The translations under genes were made by a program, and so were the position numbers. Under the pieces are notes generated by a model. It did no database searches. It saw only the letters and a list, made by a program, of their open reading frames with translations, and was not told the DNA's origin. A stretch of DNA of 64,000 nt. Origin: Mucilaginibacter terrigena (GTDB lineage: Bacteria; Bacteroidota; Bacteroidia; Sphingobacteriales; Sphingobacteriaceae). The DNA is taken from NCBI RefSeq assembly GCF_004168255.1, contig NZ_SEWG01000002.1, forward strand, positions 62,001 through 126,000, in the 5' to 3' direction. Of the stretch, positions 33,472 to 41,881 are shown piece by piece (positions within the stretch are counted from its first letter, which is position 1; every line of letters starts with the position of its first letter).

Positions 33472-33897
33472 TTAATTTGTTTTTTTCAGGTCGTACTGGT
33501 ACGCCGCTGTATCGCCTATTGATCTCGCCATCTGAAAAACGTTGCCATTGTAAACAAATACATATTCGCCGTTTAAATGTGCTTTTGCAGGTATGCCGGT
33601 TTTAGGGTAAGTATCATCTACAAACATTATCCCGCTTCCAACAATACCATAATGCCCTTTGCTGCCTGCGTGTACTGTAGCAGTATCACCCAGCACCTTG
33701 TAGCCTACACCCGGCTCTATCATAACTGTGATCTCGGCTTTAACAGTATCAAGGCTGTTATCTTCGTGCTTTGAAATATGCCTGAACTGCCCTTTGAATG
33801 TGCCCGACGGATCAGGGGTAGCCTCGCCTCCATGGTCGTTAAAGCAACCGGCGGCAAGGGTTAGCAGCAGCGGTAATAAATAGATCAGTTTTTTCAT
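33472..33897 (-). CDS. Predicted lipoprotein, 141 aa
   Basis: I start at MKKLIYLLPLLLTLAAGC (33897), a clean lipoprotein signal with Cys18; an upstream Met at 33930 is less likely. The mature part is a small beta-rich domain (SGTFKGQFRHISKHEDNSLD, KAEITVMIEPG, HLNGEYVFVYNGNVFQM). The family is not recognised. The 33331-33471 gap between it and the sigma gene holds only a short hairpin, CATAGCT/AGCTATG at 33424-33439. Confidence 0.7.
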   Translation of the reverse strand: MKKLIYLLPLLLTLAAGCFNDHGGEATPDPSGTFKGQFRHISKHEDNSLDTVKAEITVMIEPGVGYKVLGDTATVHAGSKGHYGIVGSGIMFVDDTYPKTGIPAKAHLNGEYVFVYNGNVFQMARSIGDTAAYQYDLKKTN

Positions 33898-33963
33898 ATC
33901 ATTTGGAATTACACCATACATTACGTACATAATTTTAAAACGCTACAATAAAGCGATAAGTAA

Positions 33964-34767
33964 TTAAACTTTTTTAGCCTCTTCCCAAAATACATCCATT
34001 TCGGCAAGGTTCATATCATGCAGCTGTTTGCCGCTCTCTTTAGCTTTGTTTTCAAGATACTGGAAACGCTTAATAAACTTGCGATTTGTTTTCTCTAACG
34101 CATCTTCGGGGTTTATACCAATAAAGCGGGCGTAGTTTATCAACGAAAAAAGCAGGTCGCCAAATTCACCTTCGGCCTTTTCATGATCGATGGCGCTTTC
34201 GTTAACCACATTGTACTCATCCTTAAACTCCTGCAGTTCTTCTTCAACCTTGGCCCAAACCTGTTCCTTGTTGTCCCAGTCGAAACCAACCCCGCGTGCT
34301 TTTTCCTGTATGCGCGATGCTTTTACCAGCGCCGGTAAAGAGGCAGGCACGCCGCCCAATACCGATTTATTGCCCTCTTTTAGTTTGATTTGTTCCCAGT
34401 TGCGTTTAACATCGTCTTCATTGCTCACCTCGGTATCGCTGTAAATATGCGGGTGGCGGTTTATCAGTTTATCGCAAATGCCGTTTAGTACCCCGGTGAT
34501 ATTAAAATCACTGGTTTCTGATGCTATGCGCGAGTAAAAAACAAGGTGCAGCATAATATCGCCCAGTTCTTTTTTTATTTCGTCCATATCGCCGCTAAGG
34601 ATAGCGTCAGATAACTCGTAAGTTTCCTCGATGGTTAAATGCCGCAGGCTTTCCAGCGTTTGTTTTTTATCCCACGGGCAGTTCATGCGCAGGTCGTCCA
34701 TGATGGTAAGCAGGCGTTCAAAAGCGCCGGACGGAGTAGAAGAGGTAACAGGTGCAGTTATCGGCAT
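33964..34767 (-). CDS. mazG: Nucleoside triphosphate pyrophosphohydrolase MazG
   Basis: MazG hydrolyses NTPs to NMP and pyrophosphate and can lower (p)ppGpp effects. The 267-aa protein has two tandem MazG domains: MNCPWDKKQTLESLRHLTIE with the EExxE helix EETYELSDAI and KKELGDIMLHLVFYS, and a second with EEELQEFKDEY and EGEFGDLLFSLINYAR. The typical linker ENKSVLGGVPASLPAL equivalent is present as GNKSVLGGVPASLPAL. Confidence 0.95.
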   Translation of the reverse strand: MPITAPVTSSTPSGAFERLLTIMDDLRMNCPWDKKQTLESLRHLTIEETYELSDAILSGDMDEIKKELGDIMLHLVFYSRIASETSDFNITGVLNGICDKLINRHPHIYSDTEVSNEDDVKRNWEQIKLKEGNKSVLGGVPASLPALVKASRIQEKARGVGFDWDNKEQVWAKVEEELQEFKDEYNVVNESAIDHEKAEGEFGDLLFSLINYARFIGINPEDALEKTNRKFIKRFQYLENKAKESGKQLHDMNLAEMDVFWEEAKKV

Positions 34768-34785
34768 TTTATTTAGTTAGATAAA

Positions 34786-34793
34786 CAAAGGTA
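34786..34793 (-). promoter_or_regulatory. mazG -7 box TACCTTTG
   Basis: TACCTTTG on the minus strand lies 18 nt before the mazG ATG. A short CCCACTT tandem repeat (34853-34871) fills the far side of the gap. Confidence 0.5.
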
Positions 34794-34870
34794 TTCAGTT
34801 TGCAGATATTAGTTTGCAGTTTGCACTTTAAATTATGCGATTTGTAATTTTGCCCACTTCCCACTTCCCA

Positions 34871-35572
34871 CTACAAACTGCTAACCGCCCGCAGCATTTC
34901 GCGTTTGCCGGGTGCGCCGGGGGCTTTCTCAACCTTTAATCCCAAAGCTTTTATGGTGCGTTTAAGGTTACCGGTAATGGCATACGTTACAAACACACCG
35001 CCCGGTTTTAAAAAATTAAGGGTATAGGCAATGGCTTCATCATCCCACATTTCGGGTTGATAAGCCGCCGCGAAGGCATCAAAATAAATGATATCGTATT
35101 TAGTATCTGAAGAAAAATCAAGCAGCGGGGTTGCAGCAATTTGTAACTGGATAATATTACTCAATTGAACTGCTGCGGATAGCGAAGCCTGGTAAATTTG
35201 CAGAAAGTTATCCCAGGTGGGTTTGGATACGTATTGGTCGTAATCGGTATTACTGATCAGCTCCGGTATTAAAGGGTAGGCCTCGATGCCGGTGTACTGC
35301 AGCTTAATGTTATGTTGGATACAATGATCGGCGGTTAGCAAAAAGTTAAGGCCGGTGCCAAAACCAACTTCCAGGATAGAAACGGATGTATTGCCGGTAC
35401 CGTTGTTTTCTAAAAAATAGGCTAACCCCGATTTAACGAAGACGTGTTGGCTCTCTTGCAAGGCGCCGTTACGCGAGTGATAATTTTCGCCCACCAATGC
35501 GTTGTAAATGGTATTAGAACCATCGGCAGTAGGCACAATTTGTAAATGGGAGGGCTGTTGATCTGTACTCAT
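34871..35572 (-). CDS. mnmD: MnmD-type tRNA methyltransferase (DUF752)
   Basis: MnmD methylates 5-aminomethyl-2-thiouridine at the tRNA wobble base. The Rossmann SAM motif ILEVGFGTGLNFLLTAD and the DUF752 signature YDIIYFDAFAAAYQPEMWDD are present, followed by KPGGVFVTYAITGNLKR and the final GKREMLRA. It is the stand-alone methyltransferase without the FAD domain of MnmC. I start at MSTDQQPSH (35572); a -7 box lies 9 nt before it. Confidence 0.9.
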   Translation of the reverse strand: MSTDQQPSHLQIVPTADGSNTIYNALVGENYHSRNGALQESQHVFVKSGLAYFLENNGTGNTSVSILEVGFGTGLNFLLTADHCIQHNIKLQYTGIEAYPLIPELISNTDYDQYVSKPTWDNFLQIYQASLSAAVQLSNIIQLQIAATPLLDFSSDTKYDIIYFDAFAAAYQPEMWDDEAIAYTLNFLKPGGVFVTYAITGNLKRTIKALGLKVEKAPGAPGKREMLRAVSSL

Positions 35573-35581
35573 ATCCAACAG

Positions 35582-35589
35582 CAAATTTA
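35582..35589 (-). promoter_or_regulatory. mnmD -7 box TAAATTTG
   Basis: TAAATTTG on the minus strand is followed 9 nt later by the ATG at 35572, which rules out the longer frame starting at 35584. Confidence 0.5.
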
Positions 35590-35729
35590 AGGAAAATAGG
35601 TGGGTTCACACTCCGGGCGCGCTGATGAACACCGGCCCCCATTAATACCGCGTGCAGACACAGCGAAGGGCGAAGTAAATGAGCCGGGAAAAAAAATTCG
35701 AAATCTGAAATTCGAAATTCGAAATAGGA

Positions 35730-36062
35730 CTACGCTGTCATGGCCAGCAAGCGGTTAAGCTTGTTGCAATAATCGGGCAGGCTTATCTGGCCTTTATCGT
35801 AATCGGCAACCAACTCATCCAGTTCTTTTTCAACAATACTGCGGGTTGCTTTGGCATCAAGGTTTGCCGCTTTAAGCGCGTTTAATTTATGTTCGATAGA
35901 TTTTTTCATGTACATAGGCTGCACATCCTGCGCCTGCAATAATACCTTGTTTAGTTTTTGCCTGTTGCGCTTGTCAAATTTAAGTATCAGGTAAACAATA
36001 ACAGACCCTGCTAACAGGAAGTAAAAGAAATTTGCGGTTGATGTAGTAAGAAAATCGTTCAT
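35730..36062 (-). CDS. Small single-pass membrane protein, 110 aa
   Basis: I start at MNDFLTTSTANFF (36062), because the 21 residues upstream in frame are polar and would precede a clear N-out membrane segment (FFYFLLAGSVIVYLILKF). The remainder is a charged, helical cytoplasmic tail with ATRSIVEKELDELVADYDKG and an SHOCT-like end (KGQISLPDYCNKLNRLL). Function unknown. A TTCGAAAT tandem (35697-35726) lies after its stop. The 36063-36278 gap shows only the amidase promoter. Confidence 0.65.
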   Translation of the reverse strand: MNDFLTTSTANFFYFLLAGSVIVYLILKFDKRNRQKLNKVLLQAQDVQPMYMKKSIEHKLNALKAANLDAKATRSIVEKELDELVADYDKGQISLPDYCNKLNRLLAMTA

Positions 36063-36266
36063 ATAATTGTCCCTTGTGTATCGTATATGCGTGACAAGCG
36101 GCTTGGTTTTAATTATTACGAACATGGTAATGCTAAGGTTGCGTATTTTTTAAATATGGTTTAAAAAAGTACAAAACAGGGAGAAAATTGCCCGCTCGGA
36201 GGGATGCTAAAACGAAAAAAACAGGTATAAAACCTGCCCAGGGGTTAAATTTAAAAACAATCCGTT

Positions 36267-36274
36267 TACATTTG
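36267..36274 (+). promoter_or_regulatory. Amidase -7 box TACATTTG, 4 nt before the ATG
   Basis: TACATTTG, then CACC, then ATG at 36279. Confidence 0.6.
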
Positions 36275-36278
36275 CACC

Positions 36279-37094
36279 ATGTTATCCAGGCACTTAAAAG
36301 CTACCCTTAGTTATACTGTTATTTTTATATCGATGCTGGCTGCCTTGCCGGCGTTTTCGCAAGGCTCTCAAAAGGCGAGCAAAGCCAACCACTCATTTAA
36401 ATTTAAAACAATAGTTATTGATGCCGGCCACGGCGGTAAAGACCCCGGCGCGCATGGTGCCTACTCTAACGAAAAAACGGTAGCCCTCAGCATCGCCAAA
36501 AAACTGAAGGTTGCCATTAATGACCAACTGGGGGGCGTTGATGTGATCATGACCCGCAGTACAGATAAGTTTATTGAATTGCACAAACGCGCCGATATTG
36601 CCAACGATAATAAAGCAAACCTGTTCATATCCATCCATTGCAATTCGTCGCCGGGCAAAGTGGGCAAGCGCCGCGGGGTTTTGCTGCTTGTATATGGTTT
36701 TCACCGCAAAGATGAACAAATGGAGGCCCTGCGCGAGAATGCTTCGATATTTATAGAAAAGGATTACCAGAAAAAATATAATGGTTACGGCGAAGATGCT
36801 GCCGTAAATGCTATTGTACTGGCTGCTTTTCAGCAGCGCTACCGCAAGCAGAGCGTACATTTTGGCAACCTGCTTAACCACGAATTTATAACGAATAACG
36901 GCCGCAAAAGCCTTGGCGTGCGCGAGCAGGGTGTACTGGTACTGCAGCAAAGCGGTATGCCGGGCCTGCTTGTAGAAACAGGTTTTATCAATAACCCGGC
37001 CGACGAGAAGTACCTGAACTCGGCCAGCGGGCAAAGCGATATTGTACAATCTATATTATCTGCTATAAAAAAATATAAAGAGACCTTTCAATAA
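36279..37094 (+). CDS. N-acetylmuramoyl-L-alanine amidase (Amidase_3)
   Basis: The zinc enzyme cuts the bond between MurNAc and the stem peptide in peptidoglycan. The 271-aa protein has a signal peptide (residues 1-28, cleavage near AFSQ) and the Amidase_3 domain with ligands His51 (IDAGHGGKDPGA), Glu65 (YSNEKTVAL) and His120 (FISIHCNSSP), plus the catalytic Glu in GLLVETGFINNP. It has no LysM or SPOR domain, so it is a minimal AmiC-like periplasmic enzyme. Confidence 0.93.
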   Translation: MLSRHLKATLSYTVIFISMLAALPAFSQGSQKASKANHSFKFKTIVIDAGHGGKDPGAHGAYSNEKTVALSIAKKLKVAINDQLGGVDVIMTRSTDKFIELHKRADIANDNKANLFISIHCNSSPGKVGKRRGVLLLVYGFHRKDEQMEALRENASIFIEKDYQKKYNGYGEDAAVNAIVLAAFQQRYRKQSVHFGNLLNHEFITNNGRKSLGVREQGVLVLQQSGMPGLLVETGFINNPADEKYLNSASGQSDIVQSILSAIKKYKETFQ

Positions 37095-37163
37095 TTGCGA
37101 GGATTAGTTTTTAGCGGTACAAATTTTGTGTGTTTTAGGTAGCTTTACTAAAAACATACCGCC

Positions 37164-38267
37164 ATGAAACCCATCATCAAAACATCACGCCGAGATTTTA
37201 TACGTACAGGTTCATTAGGGGCAGGGGCATTGGTATTGGGTTCGGCCCTATCGTCGTTAGCCCTTGCAAACCCTGCCAAACGGTTAGGCATTGCCCTGGT
37301 TGGTTTGGGCGGTTACAGCGGCGGGCAGCTGGCCCCCGCGTTACAACATACCCAAAATTGTTACTTGGCCGGGATAGTTACCGGTACCCCTGCGAAGGCT
37401 GAAACCTGGTCGAAAAAGTACAACATCCCGCAAAAGAATATCTACAACTACCAAAATTTCGATAGTATAGCGCACAACCCAGATATTGATATTGTGTATG
37501 TGGTACTGCCGGTATCTATGCATAAAGAATTCACCATCCGCGCGGCTAATGCGGGTAAACATGTAATATGCGAAAAGCCGATGGCCCTAAACGCTGCCGA
37601 TTGCCGCGAAATGGTTGCCGCCTGTAAGCAGGCAAACAAGTTGCTCTCGATAGGTTACCGCCTGCATTTTGAGCCGCATACGCAGGAGGTGATGCGCCTT
37701 GGTCAGAAACAGGTTTTTGGCAAGATAACCAAGGTGGATACCGCCAACGGTTTCACCTACAACGGCGACCCTAACGCCTGGCGGTTAAAAAAGGCCCTGG
37801 CAGGTGGGGGCGGGTTAATGGATATGGGCATTTACGCTATACAGGGCGCGCGCTACACATTAGGGCAGGAGCCTGTAGCTGTCAAAGCTACACAGGAGAA
37901 AACCCGTCCCGATTTTTTTAAGGAGGTTGATGAAACGGTTTTTTGGGAACTTAAGTTCCCCGGCGGCGCAAAGGTTACCGGCAAAAGCAGCTACAACCAC
38001 GATTGGGGCTACCTGCGCGCGACGGCCGAAAAAGGAAGCTTTGAACTGGAACCTGCCTATGGCTACGGCGGACTTGACGGTAAAGTAAACGGCAAACCCA
38101 TGCAGATCCACAATATCATACAGCAGGCCGCCCAAATGGATGATTTTGCCACCTGCGTTACCCTGAACAAAACAAGCCGCGTACCCGGCGAAGAAGGCGT
38201 AAAGGATATGAAGGTGGTTGATGCAATTTACCGCAGTTTGGAGAGCGGTAAGTGGGAAAAGATTTAA
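37164..38267 (+). CDS. Gfo/Idh/MocA-family oxidoreductase with Tat signal
   Basis: The 367-aa protein starts with a twin-arginine signal (SRRDFIRTGSLGAGALVLGS), so it is exported folded with its cofactor. The Rossmann part shows IALVGLGGYSGGQ and the family motif CEKPMALNAADC; the C-terminal domain carries the substrate region GGGGLMDMGIYAIQGARY. It resembles glucose-fructose oxidoreductase-type periplasmic enzymes. The sugar substrate is unknown. Confidence 0.9.
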   Translation: MKPIIKTSRRDFIRTGSLGAGALVLGSALSSLALANPAKRLGIALVGLGGYSGGQLAPALQHTQNCYLAGIVTGTPAKAETWSKKYNIPQKNIYNYQNFDSIAHNPDIDIVYVVLPVSMHKEFTIRAANAGKHVICEKPMALNAADCREMVAACKQANKLLSIGYRLHFEPHTQEVMRLGQKQVFGKITKVDTANGFTYNGDPNAWRLKKALAGGGGLMDMGIYAIQGARYTLGQEPVAVKATQEKTRPDFFKEVDETVFWELKFPGGAKVTGKSSYNHDWGYLRATAEKGSFELEPAYGYGGLDGKVNGKPMQIHNIIQQAAQMDDFATCVTLNKTSRVPGEEGVKDMKVVDAIYRSLESGKWEKI

Positions 38268-38278
38268 AAAATAAACCC

Positions 38279-38392
38279 TGTCACTTCGAACGATAGTGAG
38301 AAGTCTTGTTCATTTGCTTGGTGGTAAACCTTGCATATCGAACAAGATTTCTCTTCGCCCGCTTGCCCCCCCCCCGGCTCATCGAAATGACA
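38279..38392. repeat. Long imperfect inverted repeat with a C10 tract
   Basis: The left end TGTCACTTCGAACGATAGTG and the right end CTCATCGAAATGACA are inverted copies, and an inner pair GAGAAGTCTTGTTC / GAACAAGATTTCTC extends the fold. A run of ten C (38366-38375) lies in the right half. This resembles dispersed palindromes common in Bacteroidota. It fills the convergent gap between two genes. Confidence 0.65.
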
Positions 38393-38435
38393 TACTTATT
38401 TACTATTGCGGTAGCGATAGGGGTGCAGCGATTTC

Positions 38436-39068
38436 TTAATGCCCAAACCTGAAAAAAACACCCACATACATACAATCCGAGTGGATATTAAGGGGCGGAT
38501 AATATTTGGATCGTAGCTTGTTGATACCCCTGCCGTAATCGGTACTATCATAACCAATATCCAACCCTACACTGCCGGTCTCGAAGGGGAAGCCTATACT
38601 TATCGCAGGTGAGTATTCCATGCTGTATCCGGCCTTAACCGTTTGGTTCTCTATCTGCCGGTCGTCCGAGCCAAAGTTATATTGGTTGACTATCCCCGAG
38701 CCATAATTATAGCCGGTTTTAAATGATAGCGAGACCGAAAACTGCACATCATCATCAGGGTTGAAGCAATAGCGCGGGGTAATGGCTATACCGGTATAAA
38801 TGGTGCTGCCGTCAAAATTCCTGTCATTAGGCAGGTCGAATTTATAACCCAGGATATCTCCGAAGGCGGTGAGGTCGACACCCAGGCGGCCGTCTTTAGA
38901 TACCTTGCCATAACCCAGGCTTACCCCAACCGACCCGTTGCTGCTATCGCCGAATACATGTGTTGATGGCCGTATGGTGCGTAACTTAATAACAAAACCG
39001 CCGCTTTGTGCTTTAGAAAATTGAACGAAAAATAAACAGGTAATTAAGGTTAGGAGGGTAGCACGCAT
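38436..39068 (-). CDS. Outer-membrane beta-barrel protein, 210 aa
   Basis: A signal peptide (MRATLLTLITCLFFVQFSKAQ) precedes alternating amphipathic strands with conserved Gly turns (VGVSLGYGKVSKDGRLGVDL, IYTGIAITPRYCF, SVSLSFKTGYNYG). The chain ends YVGVFFRFGH, close to the aromatic end typical of outer-membrane barrels. The family is not recognised. It is divergent from the alpha/beta hydrolase gene. Confidence 0.7.
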   Translation of the reverse strand: MRATLLTLITCLFFVQFSKAQSGGFVIKLRTIRPSTHVFGDSSNGSVGVSLGYGKVSKDGRLGVDLTAFGDILGYKFDLPNDRNFDGSTIYTGIAITPRYCFNPDDDVQFSVSLSFKTGYNYGSGIVNQYNFGSDDRQIENQTVKAGYSMEYSPAISIGFPFETGSVGLDIGYDSTDYGRGINKLRSKYYPPLNIHSDCMYVGVFFRFGH

Positions 39069-39161
39069 GCAGATGATATAAGTAAGCTAATATAGGCGGC
39101 AAATATGAAAAGCAAATGAAAGCGACGGGATTAGTATATTTACCACTATTAAAAATAACCC

Positions 39162-39974
39162 ATGCACTTAAAACGAATAATATTAATGGCGCTGATACCT
39201 CAACTGATAGCTGCATTTAGCTTCGCGCAAAAAATACCGTACGGCAAAAATGCCGCGGTTGGTAAGTATTATGATGTACACGGCATAAAGCTTTATGTAG
39301 AAGAATACGGCAGCGGGCAGCCTTTGTTAATGATACATGGCAACGGCGGCGATATGAGCGCCTTTAGCGAGAACGTACCTTACTTCGCTAAAAAGTACAG
39401 GGTGATACTGGTGGATAGCCGCTCGCAGGGCAAATCTATCGACACAAACCCGTCAATCACTTTCGAACAAATGGCCGATGATTTTGCAGCGTTGCTTGAT
39501 GTAATGCATGTACCCAAAGCCTACGTGTTAGGCTGGAGCGATGGCGGCATCAATGCCATCATCATGGCTATGCGCCACCCGGGTAAGGTGATAAAATTTG
39601 CAGCAACCGGGGCAAATATTACGCCCGATGCTTCCAGCTACGCCGACCCCAACGGCTGGCCCAGCTCAAAAAAATACTACGAAAAAAACAAGAACAGGGT
39701 ATGGCGCACCGCAGCCGAAAAAAATGCCTGGAAAATGTTTATGCTGGATTGGGAACAGCCCAACCTTAAACTTGCCGACCTCAAAAAAATTAAATGCCCG
39801 GCCTTTATTATCGCCGGCGAGCACGATGTTATTGCCGATAAACACACCCGCTTAATACAGGCGAATATTCCCGGCAGTAAATTATGGATCGTAAAAAACT
39901 CGGGCCACGGAACGCTTATAGAACACGCTGCAGAATTTAATAAGCGGGTTGATGCTTTTTTTGAAGATAAGTAG
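39162..39974 (+). CDS. Secreted alpha/beta hydrolase
   Basis: The 270-aa protein has a signal peptide (cleavage near SFAQ) and a complete alpha/beta hydrolase domain. The oxyanion region is MIHGNGGDM, the nucleophile Ser is in GWSDGG, the acid Asp in AGEHDVI and the base His in NSGHGTL. It acts on an ester or related bond in the periplasm; the substrate is unknown. TATATTTA, one base off the -7 consensus, lies about 20 bp upstream of the ATG. Confidence 0.88.
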   Translation: MHLKRIILMALIPQLIAAFSFAQKIPYGKNAAVGKYYDVHGIKLYVEEYGSGQPLLMIHGNGGDMSAFSENVPYFAKKYRVILVDSRSQGKSIDTNPSITFEQMADDFAALLDVMHVPKAYVLGWSDGGINAIIMAMRHPGKVIKFAATGANITPDASSYADPNGWPSSKKYYEKNKNRVWRTAAEKNAWKMFMLDWEQPNLKLADLKKIKCPAFIIAGEHDVIADKHTRLIQANIPGSKLWIVKNSGHGTLIEHAAEFNKRVDAFFEDK

Positions 39975-40030
39975 TTTGTCATTAGTTTTTCAAATAAGAT
40001 GTTTAAACATCTTATTGTGATATCTTTATA

Positions 40031-40038
40031 TATCTTTG
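40031..40038 (+). promoter_or_regulatory. yceI-like gene -7 box TATCTTTG
   Basis: TATCTTTG fits TAnnTTTG and lies 34 nt before the ATG at 40073. Confidence 0.5.
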
Positions 40039-40072
40039 GCCCATTCAAAAAATATTAAACTGAAATAAACAC

Positions 40073-40648
40073 ATGAAAAAGATCTTATCACTGGCAGCAA
40101 TAGCATTATTTATGCAAACGGCTGTATTTGCTCAAAGCACCTGGAAAGCTGATAAAGCCCATTCGCACGTAAAGTTTACCATTACCCACCTTGCCGTATC
40201 TGATGTTGATGGTACATTTAAAGATTTTGATGCGACTATAGTAGCTGCAAAACCCGATTTTAGCGATGCTAAATTCACATTTTCTGCAAATACTGCATCG
40301 GTAAGCACTGATAATGACAACCGCGACGGTCATTTAAAATCTGCCGACTTTTTTGATGTAGCAAAATATCCAACTATAACTTTTGTTAGCACAAACGTTG
40401 CAGCTGCAGGTACAAACAAATACAAAGTAACAGGTAACTTAACTTTACATGGTGTTACCAAACCGGTTACTTTAGATGTAGTTTACCGTGGTACTATTAC
40501 ACACCCCATGACAAAAGGCCTTGATGCCGGCTTTAAAATTACAGGTACCATAAAACGTTCTGATTTTGCTTTCGGCAGTAAATATGGTTCACCAATGCTA
40601 AGCGACGAAGTTGAATTGAATGCCAGCGGAGAGTTCCTGAAACAATAA
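40073..40648 (+). CDS. YceI-family lipocalin-like periplasmic protein
   Basis: YceI proteins are beta-barrel carriers of isoprenoid-type lipids. The 191-aa protein has a signal peptide (cleavage near VFAQ) and the pattern WKADKAHSHVKFTITHLAVS, DNDNRDGHLKSADFFDVAKY, GNLTLHGVTKPVTLDV and GFKITGTIKRSDFAFG. It has its own promoter and probably a terminator at 40673. Confidence 0.92.
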   Translation: MKKILSLAAIALFMQTAVFAQSTWKADKAHSHVKFTITHLAVSDVDGTFKDFDATIVAAKPDFSDAKFTFSANTASVSTDNDNRDGHLKSADFFDVAKYPTITFVSTNVAAAGTNKYKVTGNLTLHGVTKPVTLDVVYRGTITHPMTKGLDAGFKITGTIKRSDFAFGSKYGSPMLSDEVELNASGEFLKQ

Positions 40649-40672
40649 TAATTTTAAGATAATTCAGAAGAG

Positions 40673-40705
40673 GCGGCTATCGTATATCGGTGGCCGCATT
40701 TTTTT
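40673..40705 (+). terminator. Terminator after the YceI gene
   Basis: A short GC stem GCGGC (40673-40677) with GCCGC (40693-40697) is followed by a run of seven T. Confidence 0.5.
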
Positions 40706-40722
40706 GTACAGTAAGCCCGCCG

Positions 40723-41193
40723 TTAATTTACCCGCTTAAACGTGATGGTTTTGCCAATAAACTTAAAGTGCCAGTAGCCCTTCACTTTAAGCAGCCCTTC
40801 TTTGTTGATATATGCCGATGCGTTCCAGTGGCGGCCATGCTTGGCATCGTATATCATACCATCTTCCCAACTGTCGGTTTTTGCATTGTAGGCAAGTTTT
40901 TCTACAACATTCATCCCTAAAATTTTACGGTTGCGCAGGTTAGGGTCGGGGTTCCTGATATCCTTCCAGTAGTCAGTAGGTTTGGTATCATCTTCGTCGT
41001 CAAACCACACAATCTTTGCTTTAAACTCGCCACCATCCCTGTATACCTGTATAATAAGGCTTTCGCCAACCATTTGCCATTTGCCGCAAACCTTGTCGGC
41101 TGCAGGGATGTCAGGCGTTTGATAAGCTACCCCGGTGTACAGTATAAAAGCTAAAAAACTACAAAGAAACTGATGGGTTGTTAACATTGCCAT
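40723..41193 (-). CDS. DUF2147 secreted protein (copy A)
   Basis: The 156-aa protein has a signal peptide and the DUF2147 pattern: VCGKWQMVGESLIIQVYRDG, then FKAKIVWFDDEDD, RNRKILGMNVVEKLAYN, and SAYINKEGLLKVKGYWHFKF. The family is a small beta-barrel of unknown function. It is a tandem paralogue of the next gene (63-bp gap, same strand). Confidence 0.87.
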   Translation of the reverse strand: MAMLTTHQFLCSFLAFILYTGVAYQTPDIPAADKVCGKWQMVGESLIIQVYRDGGEFKAKIVWFDDEDDTKPTDYWKDIRNPDPNLRNRKILGMNVVEKLAYNAKTDSWEDGMIYDAKHGRHWNASAYINKEGLLKVKGYWHFKFIGKTITFKRVN

Positions 41194-41256
41194 GTAAAAG
41201 CAATGTAGTTAATATCAACGATAAAATATTTACAGCAGGTGATTATTTTTAACAAC

Positions 41257-41709
41257 TTATATGCGTTTAAAGGTCATGGTTTTGCCTATTAACTTAACCT
41301 TCCAGTAACCTTTTACCTTAAGCAGGCCGGTTTTATCAATGTATGCCGCGGCGCTCCAGTATTTGCCACTTTGTACTTCGTAAATTTTGCCGCTCTCCCA
41401 CGAGTTCGACCCGGCGTTATATTTAAGGTCCTGCACCACATCAAGCCCAAGTACTTTTCGGCTGCGCAGGGCCGGGTTAGGGTTTTTTATATCGGTAATG
41501 GTTTCCATCGGTTTGGCTTTTGAAACCCCGCCGCTAAACCATATTATCTTTGCTTTAAAGGTGTTTTTATAAGGATAAACCTCAACCGTAAGGTTTTTTT
41601 CGCTGGATTGCCATTTGCCGCAGATGGTATTGGCTTTTACCGCTTCATCGGGGTTGATAGTTGTAAAAGCAGAAAGTAAAGTGATGGCTAATATAAACAG
41701 GTACCGCAT
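41257..41709 (-). CDS. DUF2147 secreted protein (copy B)
   Basis: The 150-aa protein aligns with copy A along its whole length: TICGKWQSSEKNLTVEVYPY, FKAKIIWFSGG, RSRKVLGLDVVQDLKYN and AAYIDKTGLLKVKGYWKVKL. A signal peptide is present. The pair appears to be a tandem duplication that has since diverged. The 41710-41881 gap upstream shows no clear promoter. Confidence 0.87.
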   Translation of the reverse strand: MRYLFILAITLLSAFTTINPDEAVKANTICGKWQSSEKNLTVEVYPYKNTFKAKIIWFSGGVSKAKPMETITDIKNPNPALRSRKVLGLDVVQDLKYNAGSNSWESGKIYEVQSGKYWSAAAYIDKTGLLKVKGYWKVKLIGKTMTFKRI

Positions 41710-41881
41710 AGGCTATAATTAACAGCTACAATAACACATGCAGCTGTTTTGTTTGCCAAAATTAAAAATATTCCCGGGGTGGCGCATCCGAAAACGTAAT
41801 AGTTAATTATTCATTTACCGCAGGGCGTATTCGCCGCGCAGTTTATATATTTGAGATGTAAACCAATACATCTGTCACCTG

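Noticed and set aside
35697..35726. TTCGAAAT tandem repeat as a possible CRISPR or iteron array
   Set aside because: Only about three degenerate 8-nt units, no spacers and no replication genes nearby.
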